A stretch of 58,043 nucleotides of DNA from a candidate division Zixibacteria bacterium HGW-Zixibacteria-1 (GCA_002838945.1 PGXB01000024.1:4930-62972), one strand, 5' to 3'; positions 45,174 through 53,985 are shown, numbered from the stretch's first letter. Numbers and translations: made by a program. The notes: generated by a model not told the origin, from the sequence alone.

Positions 45174-47861
45174 ATGCGTAATCTGTCCCTGCTTCTGACC
45201 CTTGCCTTGGTGCTGCTGCTGGCCGGGCAAGCCGGCGCCATTACCTTTCGCGCCGAGGCATCACCAGAATTATCTCCCGGCGTTGTTCTGGTCGGGACCC
45301 CGTTTACCGTCGATCTATACATGGAAAATAATGACGGTATTGATCAAATCGGTTATAGTATGCCGCTGTACTTTTACAGTCCGGATCAGAGTCTTACGAA
45401 TATCATTCATCGAAATGTGCAGGGCTACAGCGCCGATGATATTCCTTTTGTCACCTCCTATAATGACAGCTCAATTCTTATGCTCAATGGTTATAGCACC
45501 TTTTGGAATGCCATGAATAGGTGGTTCGGTTTCAGCTGGGATGGAGTCCTGCCCGATACGATCAATCACACCACCGCTTCCACAACCGGATGGCCGCCCA
45601 ATATCGGGGAGCAGCTTTTTATCCAGTTTGCCTTTCAGATCAACGAGGCGGGGACATTCTGTATTGATTCATTGAGTCATCCCGACCCTACTTATGACTG
45701 GCTTTTTGATCCCCCGGGTGCGAACCAGGCCTTTAACGGCCCATACTGCTGGATAATCGGCTGCACCAATGACTATGACTGTGATGGTATAAATAATGCC
45801 CAGGATAATTGTCCCTATGATCACAATCCCACCCAGCAGGATTCGGACGGCGACGATATCGGGGATGTCTGCGATGTCTGTCCCAATGACGCCGACAACG
45901 ATGCCGATGGCGACGGCGTCTGCGGGGACGTCGATAACTGCCCGACTATCTATAATCCAACTCAGGCGGATTCCGACGGTGACGGGATCGGAAATGATTG
46001 TGACAACTGCATTAGCACCTATAATCCCAATCAGGAAAATCCAGATGGCGATCAATTCGGCAGCGCCTGTGACAATTGCCCCCTGGATCCGAATAATAAT
46101 CAGGCGGATTCCGATTTCGACACCCACGGCGATGTCTGCGACAACTGCCCCGCTGATTACAATCCGACGCAAGCCGATAATGATGCCGATGATATCGGCA
46201 ACACCTGCGATAATTGCCCGGATGACGCCAATACCAGCCAGACAAATTCCGATAATGATGCTTTCGGCGATGCCTGCGATAACTGTCCGACCATAGATAA
46301 TGAAAACCAGCAGAACTCCGATTCCGACAGTCATGGCGATCTCTGCGATAACTGCATCAACGTCACCAATGAAAATCAGGCCAATTCCGATGCCGATGCA
46401 TATGGAAACGCCTGCGACAATTGCCCGACAGTTACCAATCCCGATCAGTCCGATGTGGACACCGACACCGTCGGCGACCTGTGCGACAACTGCCCCGACG
46501 ATGCCAATCAGAACCAGCAGAATTCGGATGCCGACAGTTATGGCAACGTCTGCGATAACTGCCCCACCGTGGCCAATGAAAACCAGGTCAATTCCGATGC
46601 TGATACCTATGGCGATGCCTGCGACAACTGCCCCGATGTCACCAATCAGGACCAGGCCGACGCCGACGGTGACGGTATCGGTGATGCCTGCGATACCTGC
46701 CCCAATGATCCCAATAATGATAGCGACGGCGACGGCATCTGCGGCGATGTGGATAACTGCCCGACCGGCTATAATCCGGGCCAGGAAGATGCCGACACAG
46801 ACGGCCTTGGTGATGTCTGCGACAATTGTCCCAATGCCGGTAACCCCAATCAGGAAAATTGGGATAATGACAGCCATGGCAATGTCTGCGATAACTGTCC
46901 GCTGGTCGGCAACGAGGCCCAGCTGAATTCCGACGAAGATACTTTCGGCGATGCCTGTGATAATTGCCCCGATAACACCAACCAGGATCAGGCGGATGCC
47001 GATGACGATGAAATCGGCGACGTTTGCGATGCCTGCCCCAGCGATCCCGACAATGATATCGATGAGGATGGGGTTTGCGGCGACGTCGACAACTGCCCGA
47101 CGACCTCAAACAGCGATCAGGCCGATATCGATGAGGATACGATCGGTGATGCCTGCGACAACTGTCCCGACAATGCCAATACCAGCCAGCAGAATTCTGA
47201 CGGCGACAGCTTTGGCGATGTCTGCGACAACTGCCCTCAGACAACCAATGGGAATCAGCAGAATTCCGACCTGGACAGTTTTGGCGATGTCTGCGACAAC
47301 TGCCCCGGTGTCACCAACGAGAATCAGCAGAATTCCGACTCCGACAGCCATGGCGATGTCTGCGACAACTGCCCGACTGCGGCTAATGAGAACCAGTTGA
47401 ATTCGGACGCGGACAGCTATGGCAACGCCTGCGATAATTGTCCCGCTACGACTAATGAGGACCAGCAAAATTCGGATAATGATTCGCACGGCGATGTCTG
47501 CGATAACTGTCCTTATGCGGATAATGAGAATCAATTGAATTCGGATACTGACAGCCACGGCGACGCCTGCGATAATTGCGATTTTGATGCCAATGAGGAT
47601 CAGGCCGATTCCGATAGTGATGGCATCGGTGATGTCTGCGCCTTTATCTGCGGCGATGTCAATAATAATGGCAGTATAAATTTGCTTGATATTTCTTATC
47701 TGATAAACTTCTTATACCGGGGAGGACCGCCGCCGGTGTTTTACCAGGCGGCCGACGTAAACAATTCGCTGACAATTAATATCCTCGATGTCGTCACGCT
47801 TATTGCTTATATCTACAGGGGCGGTCCTGAGCCCAATTGCCCGACGGTTTGGCCTTATTGA
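45174..47861 (+). CDS. Secreted TSP type-3 repeat protein with dockerin tail, paralogue of the previous gene
   Basis: 895 residues. The frame is open upstream to 44883, but ATG 45174 follows AGGAGG (45162-45167) and begins a clear signal peptide (LLLTLALVLLLAGQAGA). Residues about 25-195 match the 41623 gene closely (for example YSPDQSLTNIIHRNVQGYSAD against YSPDQSISNVIHRNVHGYSAD). About two dozen TSP3 repeats with DNCP follow (about 196-822). The tail is a dockerin-like pair (CGDVNNNGSINLLDISYLI and VNNSLTINILDVVTLI). PKD and DUF11 domains of the paralogue are absent. Confidence 0.9.
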   Translation: MRNLSLLLTLALVLLLAGQAGAITFRAEASPELSPGVVLVGTPFTVDLYMENNDGIDQIGYSMPLYFYSPDQSLTNIIHRNVQGYSADDIPFVTSYNDSSILMLNGYSTFWNAMNRWFGFSWDGVLPDTINHTTASTTGWPPNIGEQLFIQFAFQINEAGTFCIDSLSHPDPTYDWLFDPPGANQAFNGPYCWIIGCTNDYDCDGINNAQDNCPYDHNPTQQDSDGDDIGDVCDVCPNDADNDADGDGVCGDVDNCPTIYNPTQADSDGDGIGNDCDNCISTYNPNQENPDGDQFGSACDNCPLDPNNNQADSDFDTHGDVCDNCPADYNPTQADNDADDIGNTCDNCPDDANTSQTNSDNDAFGDACDNCPTIDNENQQNSDSDSHGDLCDNCINVTNENQANSDADAYGNACDNCPTVTNPDQSDVDTDTVGDLCDNCPDDANQNQQNSDADSYGNVCDNCPTVANENQVNSDADTYGDACDNCPDVTNQDQADADGDGIGDACDTCPNDPNNDSDGDGICGDVDNCPTGYNPGQEDADTDGLGDVCDNCPNAGNPNQENWDNDSHGNVCDNCPLVGNEAQLNSDEDTFGDACDNCPDNTNQDQADADDDEIGDVCDACPSDPDNDIDEDGVCGDVDNCPTTSNSDQADIDEDTIGDACDNCPDNANTSQQNSDGDSFGDVCDNCPQTTNGNQQNSDLDSFGDVCDNCPGVTNENQQNSDSDSHGDVCDNCPTAANENQLNSDADSYGNACDNCPATTNEDQQNSDNDSHGDVCDNCPYADNENQLNSDTDSHGDACDNCDFDANEDQADSDSDGIGDVCAFICGDVNNNGSINLLDISYLINFLYRGGPPPVFYQAADVNNSLTINILDVVTLIAYIYRGGPEPNCPTVWPY
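45770..47640 (+). repeat. Tandem array of about two dozen TSP3-coding repeats (mostly 69 bp)
   Basis: Each unit encodes about 23 residues of the form DNCPxxxNxxQxNSDxDxxGDxC. Three interspersed longer units carry CPxDxDNDxDGDGVCGDVDNC. Units between about 46260 and 47590 are most alike, consistent with recent duplication. Confidence 0.85.
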
Positions 47862-47877
47862 TAGTTAATTCAAGTCT

Positions 47878-47907
47878 GGCCGGCGGTAATGACCGCCGGC
47901 CTTTTTT
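47878..47907 (+). terminator. Intrinsic terminator of the second TSP3 gene
   Basis: A perfect 10-bp stem (47878-47887 with 47892-47901), loop AATG, then six T to 47907, 16 bases after the stop codon. Confidence 0.92.
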
Positions 47908-47952
47908 ATTATTGTCTCTTGCGGACCTGATGCCCGCCCCGGATAAAACTTG

Positions 47953-47980
47953 TTGACAATATTGGATTTAAGTCTATAAT
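47953..47980 (+). promoter_or_regulatory. Perfect-consensus promoter of the cysteine peptidase gene
   Basis: TTGACA (47953-47958), a 16-bp spacer and TATAAT (47975-47980). The predicted start near 47987 leaves almost no leader if ATG 47993 is used. Confidence 0.8.
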
Positions 47981-47992
47981 ACTATATACAGT

Positions 47993-49414
47993 ATGAAATA
48001 CCTGCCGATAATGGATGTTATGAAGTTGACATACTTGAAGTTTGCACTTTCTTTTCTGATTTCCTTTCTGATATTAGGCGTTATTCCAGCGGCCGCCGCC
48101 GATAAATCGCCCGAAGAAGAACTGGCCGAAATACGGCAAAAAATAGCCAGTGAAAATCTCGACTGGACCGCGGACCTGAACCCGGTCGTCCTGCAATATT
48201 CTCCCGAGGAAAGAGAGCAGATGCTGGGCCTTAAGTTGCCCGACAACTGGCAGGCTATTTGGGAAGAACATCTTTCCGATGATTTTGTTGTCAAGTCCGC
48301 CGAAAGTCTTCCAGCCTATTTCAACTGGGAAGATTCCGGCGTTATAACCGGTGTTCGCAATCAGGGCGGCTGCGGCTCCTGCTGGGATTTCGCGGCCACT
48401 GCTGCTCTCGAGGCCAGTTATTTCCGGTTTCGAGGCGTCAATCTCGATCTCTCCGAACAGGCGGTCCTTTCCTGCGCCACTCCCGGCTATGGCTGCGAGG
48501 GCTCCTATACCGAAGTTGCGTACAATCATTTTCGTCTGCATGGCGCCATTGCCGAAGCAAATATGCCTTACCTGGCCAATGATGACATCCCCTGCACCCA
48601 ATACATTTACCCTGACCTGGCAAAAGTCATCAAATGGACCTCGGTGCCATCACCGAGAAATTACCTGAAAACGGCCATAATGACCGCCCCCATTGCCGTT
48701 TCATTTCAGGTTTTCAACGACTTTTATTATTATTCGGGGGGGTGCTATTCCAACGGGATGCCGACCGATGAAATCAATCACGCCATTCTGGTCGTCGGCT
48801 GGGATGACAATATGTGCCACGGCGAAGGAGCCTGGCGCTGCAAAAACAGCTGGGGAAGCTGGTGGGGGGATGACGGCTTTTTCTGGATAAGATATGATAA
48901 CTGCAATTTCGGGCAGCAGGCTTTCCTGATTGAGATCGATACGTCCTTTAATATCGCGACCCCGGCCCAACTGCCCCAGGCCGACATGTGCCAGGATTAT
49001 GGCTTTCAACTGGAAGCGGTCAATGGTGTCCCACCCTATAAATGGGGCGTTATCGGCGGAAATTTTCCTGCCGGCCTGACTCTTGACAGCAGCGGCTTTA
49101 TTCATGGCCACGCGGGCTCTGCGGGCAGTTTTAATTTCACTATTCATGTCGAAGATTCTGGCATGTTATCGAAGGTTTGGTTTAAAAATGTCGCACTTAA
49201 TATAGTCGATGCTTTGAATGGTGATGCCGATTGCAGCGGATCTTACAATATTCTGGATATTTCTTTCCTGATAGGTTATTTGTATAAAGAAGGCGAAGAG
49301 CCTCAATCGTCGCAGGGTTGTGACTGCAATTGCAGTTCCAATTGCGATATTCTGGATGTTACATTTTTGATAAATTATCTCTATAAGGGCGGCGCCGCCC
49401 CCTGCAGTAATTAA
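47993..49414 (+). CDS. Secreted papain-family (C1A) cysteine peptidase with Ig-like and dockerin domains
   Basis: 473 residues. A hydrophobic signal (YLKFALSFLISFLILGVIPAAAA) precedes a propeptide to about 105. The C1A domain has catalytic Cys130 in NQGGCGSCWDFAA, His263 in INHAILVVGW and Asn285 in CKNSWGSWWG. An Ig-like putative domain (about 325-405; NGVPPYKWGVIGGNFPAGLTLDSSGFIHG) precedes two dockerin-like loops (GDADCSGSYNILDISFLI, CNCSSNCDILDVTFLI). ATG codons at 48011 and 48020 would also fit; 48020 gives a canonical signal peptide (MKLTYLKFALS). It probably digests protein outside the cell. Confidence 0.92.
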   Translation: MKYLPIMDVMKLTYLKFALSFLISFLILGVIPAAAADKSPEEELAEIRQKIASENLDWTADLNPVVLQYSPEEREQMLGLKLPDNWQAIWEEHLSDDFVVKSAESLPAYFNWEDSGVITGVRNQGGCGSCWDFAATAALEASYFRFRGVNLDLSEQAVLSCATPGYGCEGSYTEVAYNHFRLHGAIAEANMPYLANDDIPCTQYIYPDLAKVIKWTSVPSPRNYLKTAIMTAPIAVSFQVFNDFYYYSGGCYSNGMPTDEINHAILVVGWDDNMCHGEGAWRCKNSWGSWWGDDGFFWIRYDNCNFGQQAFLIEIDTSFNIATPAQLPQADMCQDYGFQLEAVNGVPPYKWGVIGGNFPAGLTLDSSGFIHGHAGSAGSFNFTIHVEDSGMLSKVWFKNVALNIVDALNGDADCSGSYNILDISFLIGYLYKEGEEPQSSQGCDCNCSSNCDILDVTFLINYLYKGGAAPCSN

Positions 49415-49458
49415 TCAATAAACAAACTTGAAATAATCCGGTCGGCTGATCCTGATGA

Positions 49459-49926
49459 TCAATCGATCATGTCCGGAAGCAGTACCCAGCAAATAACCCA
49501 GTTACCGCTTTCTTCTCGTGATAGGCAGACAATCCCGCCATTTTGAAAGTTTACAATGGCATTGTCGGGATTGCCGCAAAGCAACACCGATGTTATTCTT
49601 TTGATATTGGGCAGATGACCCACCAGCATGAGATCATCTTTTATGTCGGAAACCCGCTCGGCCCAGATTTCGGGATCATCCATCGGGCTCAGGTACTCCA
49701 GCGCCTTCATGCCGCCGGCCGGCTTAAGATGCTCCATAAAAATCTGCGCCGTTTGCTCGGCTCTGGCCGCTCCGCTGTGGATAATTTGATGCGGTTTGAC
49801 ATTAAGATGTTTTGCGGCATATGAGGCGATCCGTCTGACGTTGCCGATGCCGATGTCGGTCAGCGGACGCGACGAATCTTCTTCCTTTGTTTTGGCCTCG
49901 CCATGTTGTATTAGATATAATTTCAT
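49459..49926 (-). CDS. sixA: Phosphohistidine phosphatase (SixA-like, histidine phosphatase family)
   Basis: 155 residues. The catalytic His8 sits in LIQHGEAKTKEEDSSRPLT, where the usual RHG is QHG, followed by the SixA pattern of a conserved T/L-rich 'RPLTDIGIGNVRRIASY' helix, SGAARAEQTAQIF with Arg, and MLVGHLPNIKRI for the second His. SixA removes phosphate from phosphohistidine in signalling proteins. It lies just downstream of the ABC exporter on the same strand but beyond that operon's terminator. Confidence 0.88.
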   Translation of the reverse strand: MKLYLIQHGEAKTKEEDSSRPLTDIGIGNVRRIASYAAKHLNVKPHQIIHSGAARAEQTAQIFMEHLKPAGGMKALEYLSPMDDPEIWAERVSDIKDDLMLVGHLPNIKRITSVLLCGNPDNAIVNFQNGGIVCLSREESGNWVICWVLLPDMID

Positions 49927-50052
49927 ACGCCTAATCCTCCATCCTCTCTAATAGAATATATAAATATTGAATATTGTTATCAACTCTAATGACCAAAAAT
50001 ACACAAATTCGCCGATTATTAAGCGACGGCAAGTTGAAAAACTCGAAAAAAT

Positions 50053-50086
50053 CAAAAAAGCCCGGAATTTATGATCTTCCGGGCTT
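50053..50086 (-). terminator. Terminator of the ABC exporter operon
   Basis: On the minus strand AGCCCGGAA (50085-50077) pairs with TTCCGGGCT (50067-50059), followed by a T-run (A-run at 50054-50059 on plus). It is 15 bases after the second ABC gene. Confidence 0.88.
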
Positions 50087-50101
50087 CTAAAGTGCCGTTG
50101 A

Positions 50102-51901
50102 CTAGGCCCCGACCACTTCCTCTTCGAGCCGAAAACGACGATATATCCTGGCGTAATGACCTTCCCGCGCGACCAGTTCAAAATGTGTTCCTGATTCGGC
50201 AATCATGCCATTTTCCATGACATATATCATGTCGGCCTGCTCGAGAGTGTCCGGGCGATGTGTGACCAGAATGGCGGTCATATCCGGCATCACTTCGTGA
50301 AGCCTGTCCCAAAGGGCCGCTTCGGTCCGCGAATCCAGCGCCGAGGTGCAATCGTCGAGAATTAATATTCTCGGTTTCCCAACCAGCGCCCTGGCCAGGG
50401 CCAGACGCTGCTTTTGCCCCCCCGAGATCGACATCCCGCGCGTTCCAATCGGCGTTTCGATTCCCTTGGGAAACGTCCCGATCTCTTCTTTCAACTGCGA
50501 CACCTCGATCGCCCATTCCAGCAGGATATCCGAAATGTCTTTGCGGCCGAAAGTGATGTTGTTGCGAACGGTATCACTGAACAGGACCGGTTCCTGCGGG
50601 ACATAGCCGATTATACGGCGCAGATCCTCGAGACGGTATTCCCTGAGATCATGACCATCGAGCCTGATGACGCCCCCGGTCGGATCGACCAGGCGCGGGA
50701 TCATATTGGCCAGCCAGCTCTTTCCAGAACCGACTTTGCCAACCAGAGCCACCGTCTGACCCGCCTTAATATCGAATGACACACCATCGATAATCCTGCG
50801 CTCCGAACCGTCAAACGCCAGAGAAATCTTCTCGAAACTGAGATCCCCCTTCGTTTCACCGTTGCAGGGGAGGGTCCCCTTGTCCGCCACCATCGGAGGC
50901 ACATTTTCAAGTTCCATCAAGCGGTTGATCGAAACCGTCGACTGGCGCGATTTCACCAGAAACTGCCCGATGTCGAACATGGGGAAAATCATATATACGA
51001 CATAGTATATGAATGCAACCAGTTTCCCCATCGACAGATTTGAGTGTATGGCCATATATCCACCCGACAGAAGGACAATCAGAATTCCAAACTGCCAGAT
51101 GTACATATATATCGAATCCACAATTGTCGTTGCCTTGATCGAGGAAATCTCGGCATCGCGCCGCTCATGCACCGCTTTGTCGAATTTGCCCTTTTGGGCC
51201 TTTTCCTTGACATAGGCCTTGACGACCCGAATGCCGTAAAAACAGGCCTCCATCACATCATTCAGGACCGATATCTTTTTCTGGAGGAAATCGTATCTCT
51301 TATCGAGATGCGATGAACTCTTAAAAAAGATCAATATCAGAATCGGCAGCGGTCCAGCCGACAACAGTGTCAGCTTAGGATTGATCGAAACCATCATGGC
51401 CAGCGCAAAACTTACCATGATAACCGCCTCATAAAACCTGAATATGCCGGAGCAGGCGAACCACGACAACTTCTCCGCCACATCATCGGTCATACGCGTC
51501 ACCAGGTCGCCGGTCCGGAACTTGTTAAAAAAGTCCGGCCCTTTATCGGTGATGCCGTTGAAGGCATTTTGCCGAAACAGCCATTCCAGCTTGATATTCA
51601 TCCAGGCCCGGTGCGACTGCACGAAAGTGTAAAGCATGCTGGCGGCGAATCCGATCCAGATAAGTGCCAGCATGAAGGTCGCCTCCGTCGAGAGGCCCAG
51701 CGTCTGGCCGTAATTGTTCAGCCATACCGCCACTTCATTGTCCGATACTTTGCCGCTCTTTACATAATCGACCATGAATTCGATCAGCCTCGGTATCGAA
51801 ACCTGAAAAGCCGCCTGAACCGGTGTCAGCAGGATAAGGACCGCCAGAACATATTTATAGTCTCTGTAATATTTCCAAAACCATTTTATCTTACTTAGCA
51901 T
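50102..51901 (-). CDS. ABC exporter subunit with degenerate Walker B (second gene; BmrC/D-type half)
   Basis: 599 residues. An N-terminal six-helix TMD is followed by an NBD with Walker A GKVGSGKSWLANMI, Q-loop GYVPQEPVLFSD, signature ISGGQKQRLALARAL, Walker B ILILDDCTSALD and H-loop LVTHRPDT. The catalytic Glu after Walker B is Asp (LDDCTS), as in the degenerate half of heterodimeric exporters. The start at 51901 is supported by GGGGTGG; ATG 51916 is also in frame and overlaps the first ABC gene. Its partner is encoded just upstream. Such heterodimers export drugs or lipids. Confidence 0.9.
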   Translation of the reverse strand: MLSKIKWFWKYYRDYKYVLAVLILLTPVQAAFQVSIPRLIEFMVDYVKSGKVSDNEVAVWLNNYGQTLGLSTEATFMLALIWIGFAASMLYTFVQSHRAWMNIKLEWLFRQNAFNGITDKGPDFFNKFRTGDLVTRMTDDVAEKLSWFACSGIFRFYEAVIMVSFALAMMVSINPKLTLLSAGPLPILILIFFKSSSHLDKRYDFLQKKISVLNDVMEACFYGIRVVKAYVKEKAQKGKFDKAVHERRDAEISSIKATTIVDSIYMYIWQFGILIVLLSGGYMAIHSNLSMGKLVAFIYYVVYMIFPMFDIGQFLVKSRQSTVSINRLMELENVPPMVADKGTLPCNGETKGDLSFEKISLAFDGSERRIIDGVSFDIKAGQTVALVGKVGSGKSWLANMIPRLVDPTGGVIRLDGHDLREYRLEDLRRIIGYVPQEPVLFSDTVRNNITFGRKDISDILLEWAIEVSQLKEEIGTFPKGIETPIGTRGMSISGGQKQRLALARALVGKPRILILDDCTSALDSRTEAALWDRLHEVMPDMTAILVTHRPDTLEQADMIYVMENGMIAESGTHFELVAREGHYARIYRRFRLEEEVVGA

Positions 51902-53702
51902 TGACAACCACCCCATTTCTGTTTTTGAACTGTAAATGGAACAGTTTTGAATAATAGCCGTTTTTTAAAATCAATTCCGTATGGGTTCCGCGCTCGATAA
52001 TTTCGCCGCGCCGAATCACCAGAATCTCATCGACATCGAGAATCGTCGAGAGCCGATGCGCTATCACCAGCGAGGTCCGCCCGGCCATAAGTTTCCGGAG
52101 CGATTCCTGGATAGTCCGCTCGGTTTCCGGGTCAACCGAACTGGTGGCCTCATCGAGCACCAGCACGTCAGGGTCAACCGCCAGAGCCCGCGCAAACGAA
52201 AGCAGCTGCCGTTCGCCCCGGCTGAAATTGGCGCCCTTCTCGGAAACCTCGGTCTCGAAACCCTTGGGCAGCCGCCCGATAAACTGATCGGCCTGCACGG
52301 TGGCCGCGGCTGATTTCACGCTCTCTTCGCTGATATTTTCCGATTCCAGCGATATATTGGACTTCACGTCGCCGGGGAAGAGGATTATATCCTGCAGCAC
52401 CAGCGCAAACCGCCGGCGAAGTTCATCACGGCTGATATTGCGAATATCGATGCCGTCAACCAGAATCCGCCCCTTTTGCGGATCGTATAACCGAAGCAAC
52501 AGTGATATCACCGTGGACTTGCCGCCGCCGGTAACACCCGCCAGGGCGATCCGTTTGCCGACCGGGATCTCGAAATTGGCATCCTTCAGCGCCCAGTTTT
52601 CGTCGCCGGTGTACGAGAACCAGACATTCTCGAACCGGATACTCTTTTCGAGTTTCTTCCACTCGACCGGCTGCGCCGGATCATATATGACCTGCTCGGT
52701 TGCGAGCAGCGCGAATACTCGCCTGGCTCCCGCAATGCCCTTCTGAATTGTCGACAACTGCTCCGAAGCGCGCCAGATCGGGTCGAATGTCCGCCAGATC
52801 AGGATGATGAACATGCCGATCGTCCCGACCGTTATCGTGCCCGACTGAACCCACTTGACACCGAAATACAGAGTCAGTGCAATCATCAGGTACTGGAAGA
52901 AAAAGACGGTGTTGAAGAAAATACATACGCCGATATTGACGAAAACATCATCCTTGAACTTCGCCTCGTTGGCCCGGTAAACCTGCTCGCGGGCATAGGC
53001 CCCGCGGTGAAATATCTGAATAATCGACATCCCATGCAGGAACTCGGCCAGCTTCGCGGTAACCTCGGCCATTTTCTTGCGCACCTCGAAAAAGCGGGGA
53101 GTGGTGATCTTCTGGAAGATGTACATAAGCGTCGCCACCACAGGAACAATCACTATCAGGATCGAGGCCAGTCTCCAACTGTAATAGAACATGATGCTGT
53201 AAATGCCGGCTATCAGAATCAAATCACCGATTACCAGCACGACCGTGTTGGTGAACAGCATCCTGAGCGATTCGGTGTCCGATTCCACCCGCGCCATCAG
53301 GCGTCCGACCGGATTCTTGTCGAAAAACGACACATCCAGCGACAAAATATGGTTAAACAGTTTTCGCTTGAGATCGACCATTATATTCTGGCCGATGGTC
53401 TCCAGCTTGATTCTCTGTATATATTGCAGCGTCAGCGTCGTCAACTGTATCAGGCCGATCGCTCCGACCGTAATCAGAAGTCCCTTGAAATCGCCGTCTT
53501 TTATATTAACATCCAACGCCCGTTTCAGCAGGATCGGCCAGGAAATCGATAGAAGTGTCCCGCCGGTCAACAGGAACAGGCAAACCAGCAGGCCGTGCCG
53601 GTGGACGCGTAGAAGCGGAAGCAATTTGGCGAAAGCCATGCGCGATTTTATCGCTTTCTCTTCCGGCTTTATCTTTTCGTCTTCGTATAATTCGCCAATC
53701 AT
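51891..53702 (-). CDS. ABC exporter subunit with altered signature motif (first gene; BmrC/D-type half)
   Basis: 603 residues. TMD helices occupy roughly residues 30-330. NBD: Walker A GVTGGGKSTVISLL, Q-loop LVLQDIILFPGD, signature FSRGERQLLSFARAL, Walker B VLVLDEATSSVD (catalytic Glu kept), H-loop VIAHRLST. The canonical LSGGQ is changed to FSRGE. Paired with the partner's LDDCTS, this builds one degenerate and one canonical ATP site, the hallmark of TM287/288 or BmrCD-like heterodimers. It overlaps the second ABC gene. It is preceded by a leader ORF and terminator. Confidence 0.92.
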   Translation of the reverse strand: MIGELYEDEKIKPEEKAIKSRMAFAKLLPLLRVHRHGLLVCLFLLTGGTLLSISWPILLKRALDVNIKDGDFKGLLITVGAIGLIQLTTLTLQYIQRIKLETIGQNIMVDLKRKLFNHILSLDVSFFDKNPVGRLMARVESDTESLRMLFTNTVVLVIGDLILIAGIYSIMFYYSWRLASILIVIVPVVATLMYIFQKITTPRFFEVRKKMAEVTAKLAEFLHGMSIIQIFHRGAYAREQVYRANEAKFKDDVFVNIGVCIFFNTVFFFQYLMIALTLYFGVKWVQSGTITVGTIGMFIILIWRTFDPIWRASEQLSTIQKGIAGARRVFALLATEQVIYDPAQPVEWKKLEKSIRFENVWFSYTGDENWALKDANFEIPVGKRIALAGVTGGGKSTVISLLLRLYDPQKGRILVDGIDIRNISRDELRRRFALVLQDIILFPGDVKSNISLESENISEESVKSAAATVQADQFIGRLPKGFETEVSEKGANFSRGERQLLSFARALAVDPDVLVLDEATSSVDPETERTIQESLRKLMAGRTSLVIAHRLSTILDVDEILVIRRGEIIERGTHTELILKNGYYSKLFHLQFKNRNGVVVNAK

Positions 53703-53760
53703 GGTAATACCTTTAAGTTTAACTGTTCATTCGGGTTGCTGCCGATCCGAACAGGTAACA

Positions 53761-53798
53761 AAAAACCCGCCGAACCTTTTCCGGTGCGGCGGGTTTTT
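53761..53798 (-). terminator. Leader terminator upstream of the ABC exporter (candidate attenuator)
   Basis: A strong stem joins CGGCGGG plus T (53787-53798) with CCCGCCG plus A (53761-53772), with an additional 3-bp inner stem. On the minus strand it ends in six T (A-run 53760-53765 on plus). It lies between the leader ORF and the first ABC gene, so exporter transcripts from the promoter at 53986-54013 must pass it. Confidence 0.7.
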
Positions 53799-53817
53799 GC
53801 AAACTTTGTGACGTTTT

Positions 53818-53907
53818 TCACAATCGAGGGGAACCTCCACCGCCGCGGAAACATACATTAAGCCCAATGGCAAATGCGCGCTTGTATGTAAGTTGAATCA
53901 TGCTCAT
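53818..53907 (-). CDS. Leader peptide ORF of the ABC exporter operon (29 codons)
   Basis: ATG at 53907, stop TGA at 53820-53818. The peptide starts MSMIQLTYKRAF and ends GGGGSPRL, with AIGLNVCFR between. A Shine-Dalgarno-like AAGGAA lies 11 bases upstream. The ORF sits about 70 bases after the predicted transcription start and 20 bases before a strong terminator hairpin, the order seen in ribosome-mediated attenuation. Its Gly codons contain GCGGCGG (minus strand, 53846-53840), complementary to CCGCCGC in the 5' terminator arm (53792-53786). Not in any family I recognise. The open frame is short, so coding is an inference. Confidence 0.5.
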   Translation of the reverse strand: MSMIQLTYKRAFAIGLNVCFRGGGGSPRL

Positions 53908-53985
53908 CAAAACGCTGTTCCTTTTTTGCGACGAGTTAGTTCATATTATTTATCGATTACGATAAAACCTTTCAGTTGTTTCGTC

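Noticed and set aside
45669-46877. 402-codon open frame on the minus strand inside the TSP3 array
   Set aside because: The antisense frame is open because the repeated Asp/Asn/Cys codons lack reverse-strand stops. The product is a periodic Ile/Val/Gly-rich string with no domain, and the plus-strand gene is certain.
45770-47640. CRISPR-like regular repeats
   Set aside because: The 69-bp units are in-frame coding repeats with conserved protein motif and no unique spacers or cas genes.
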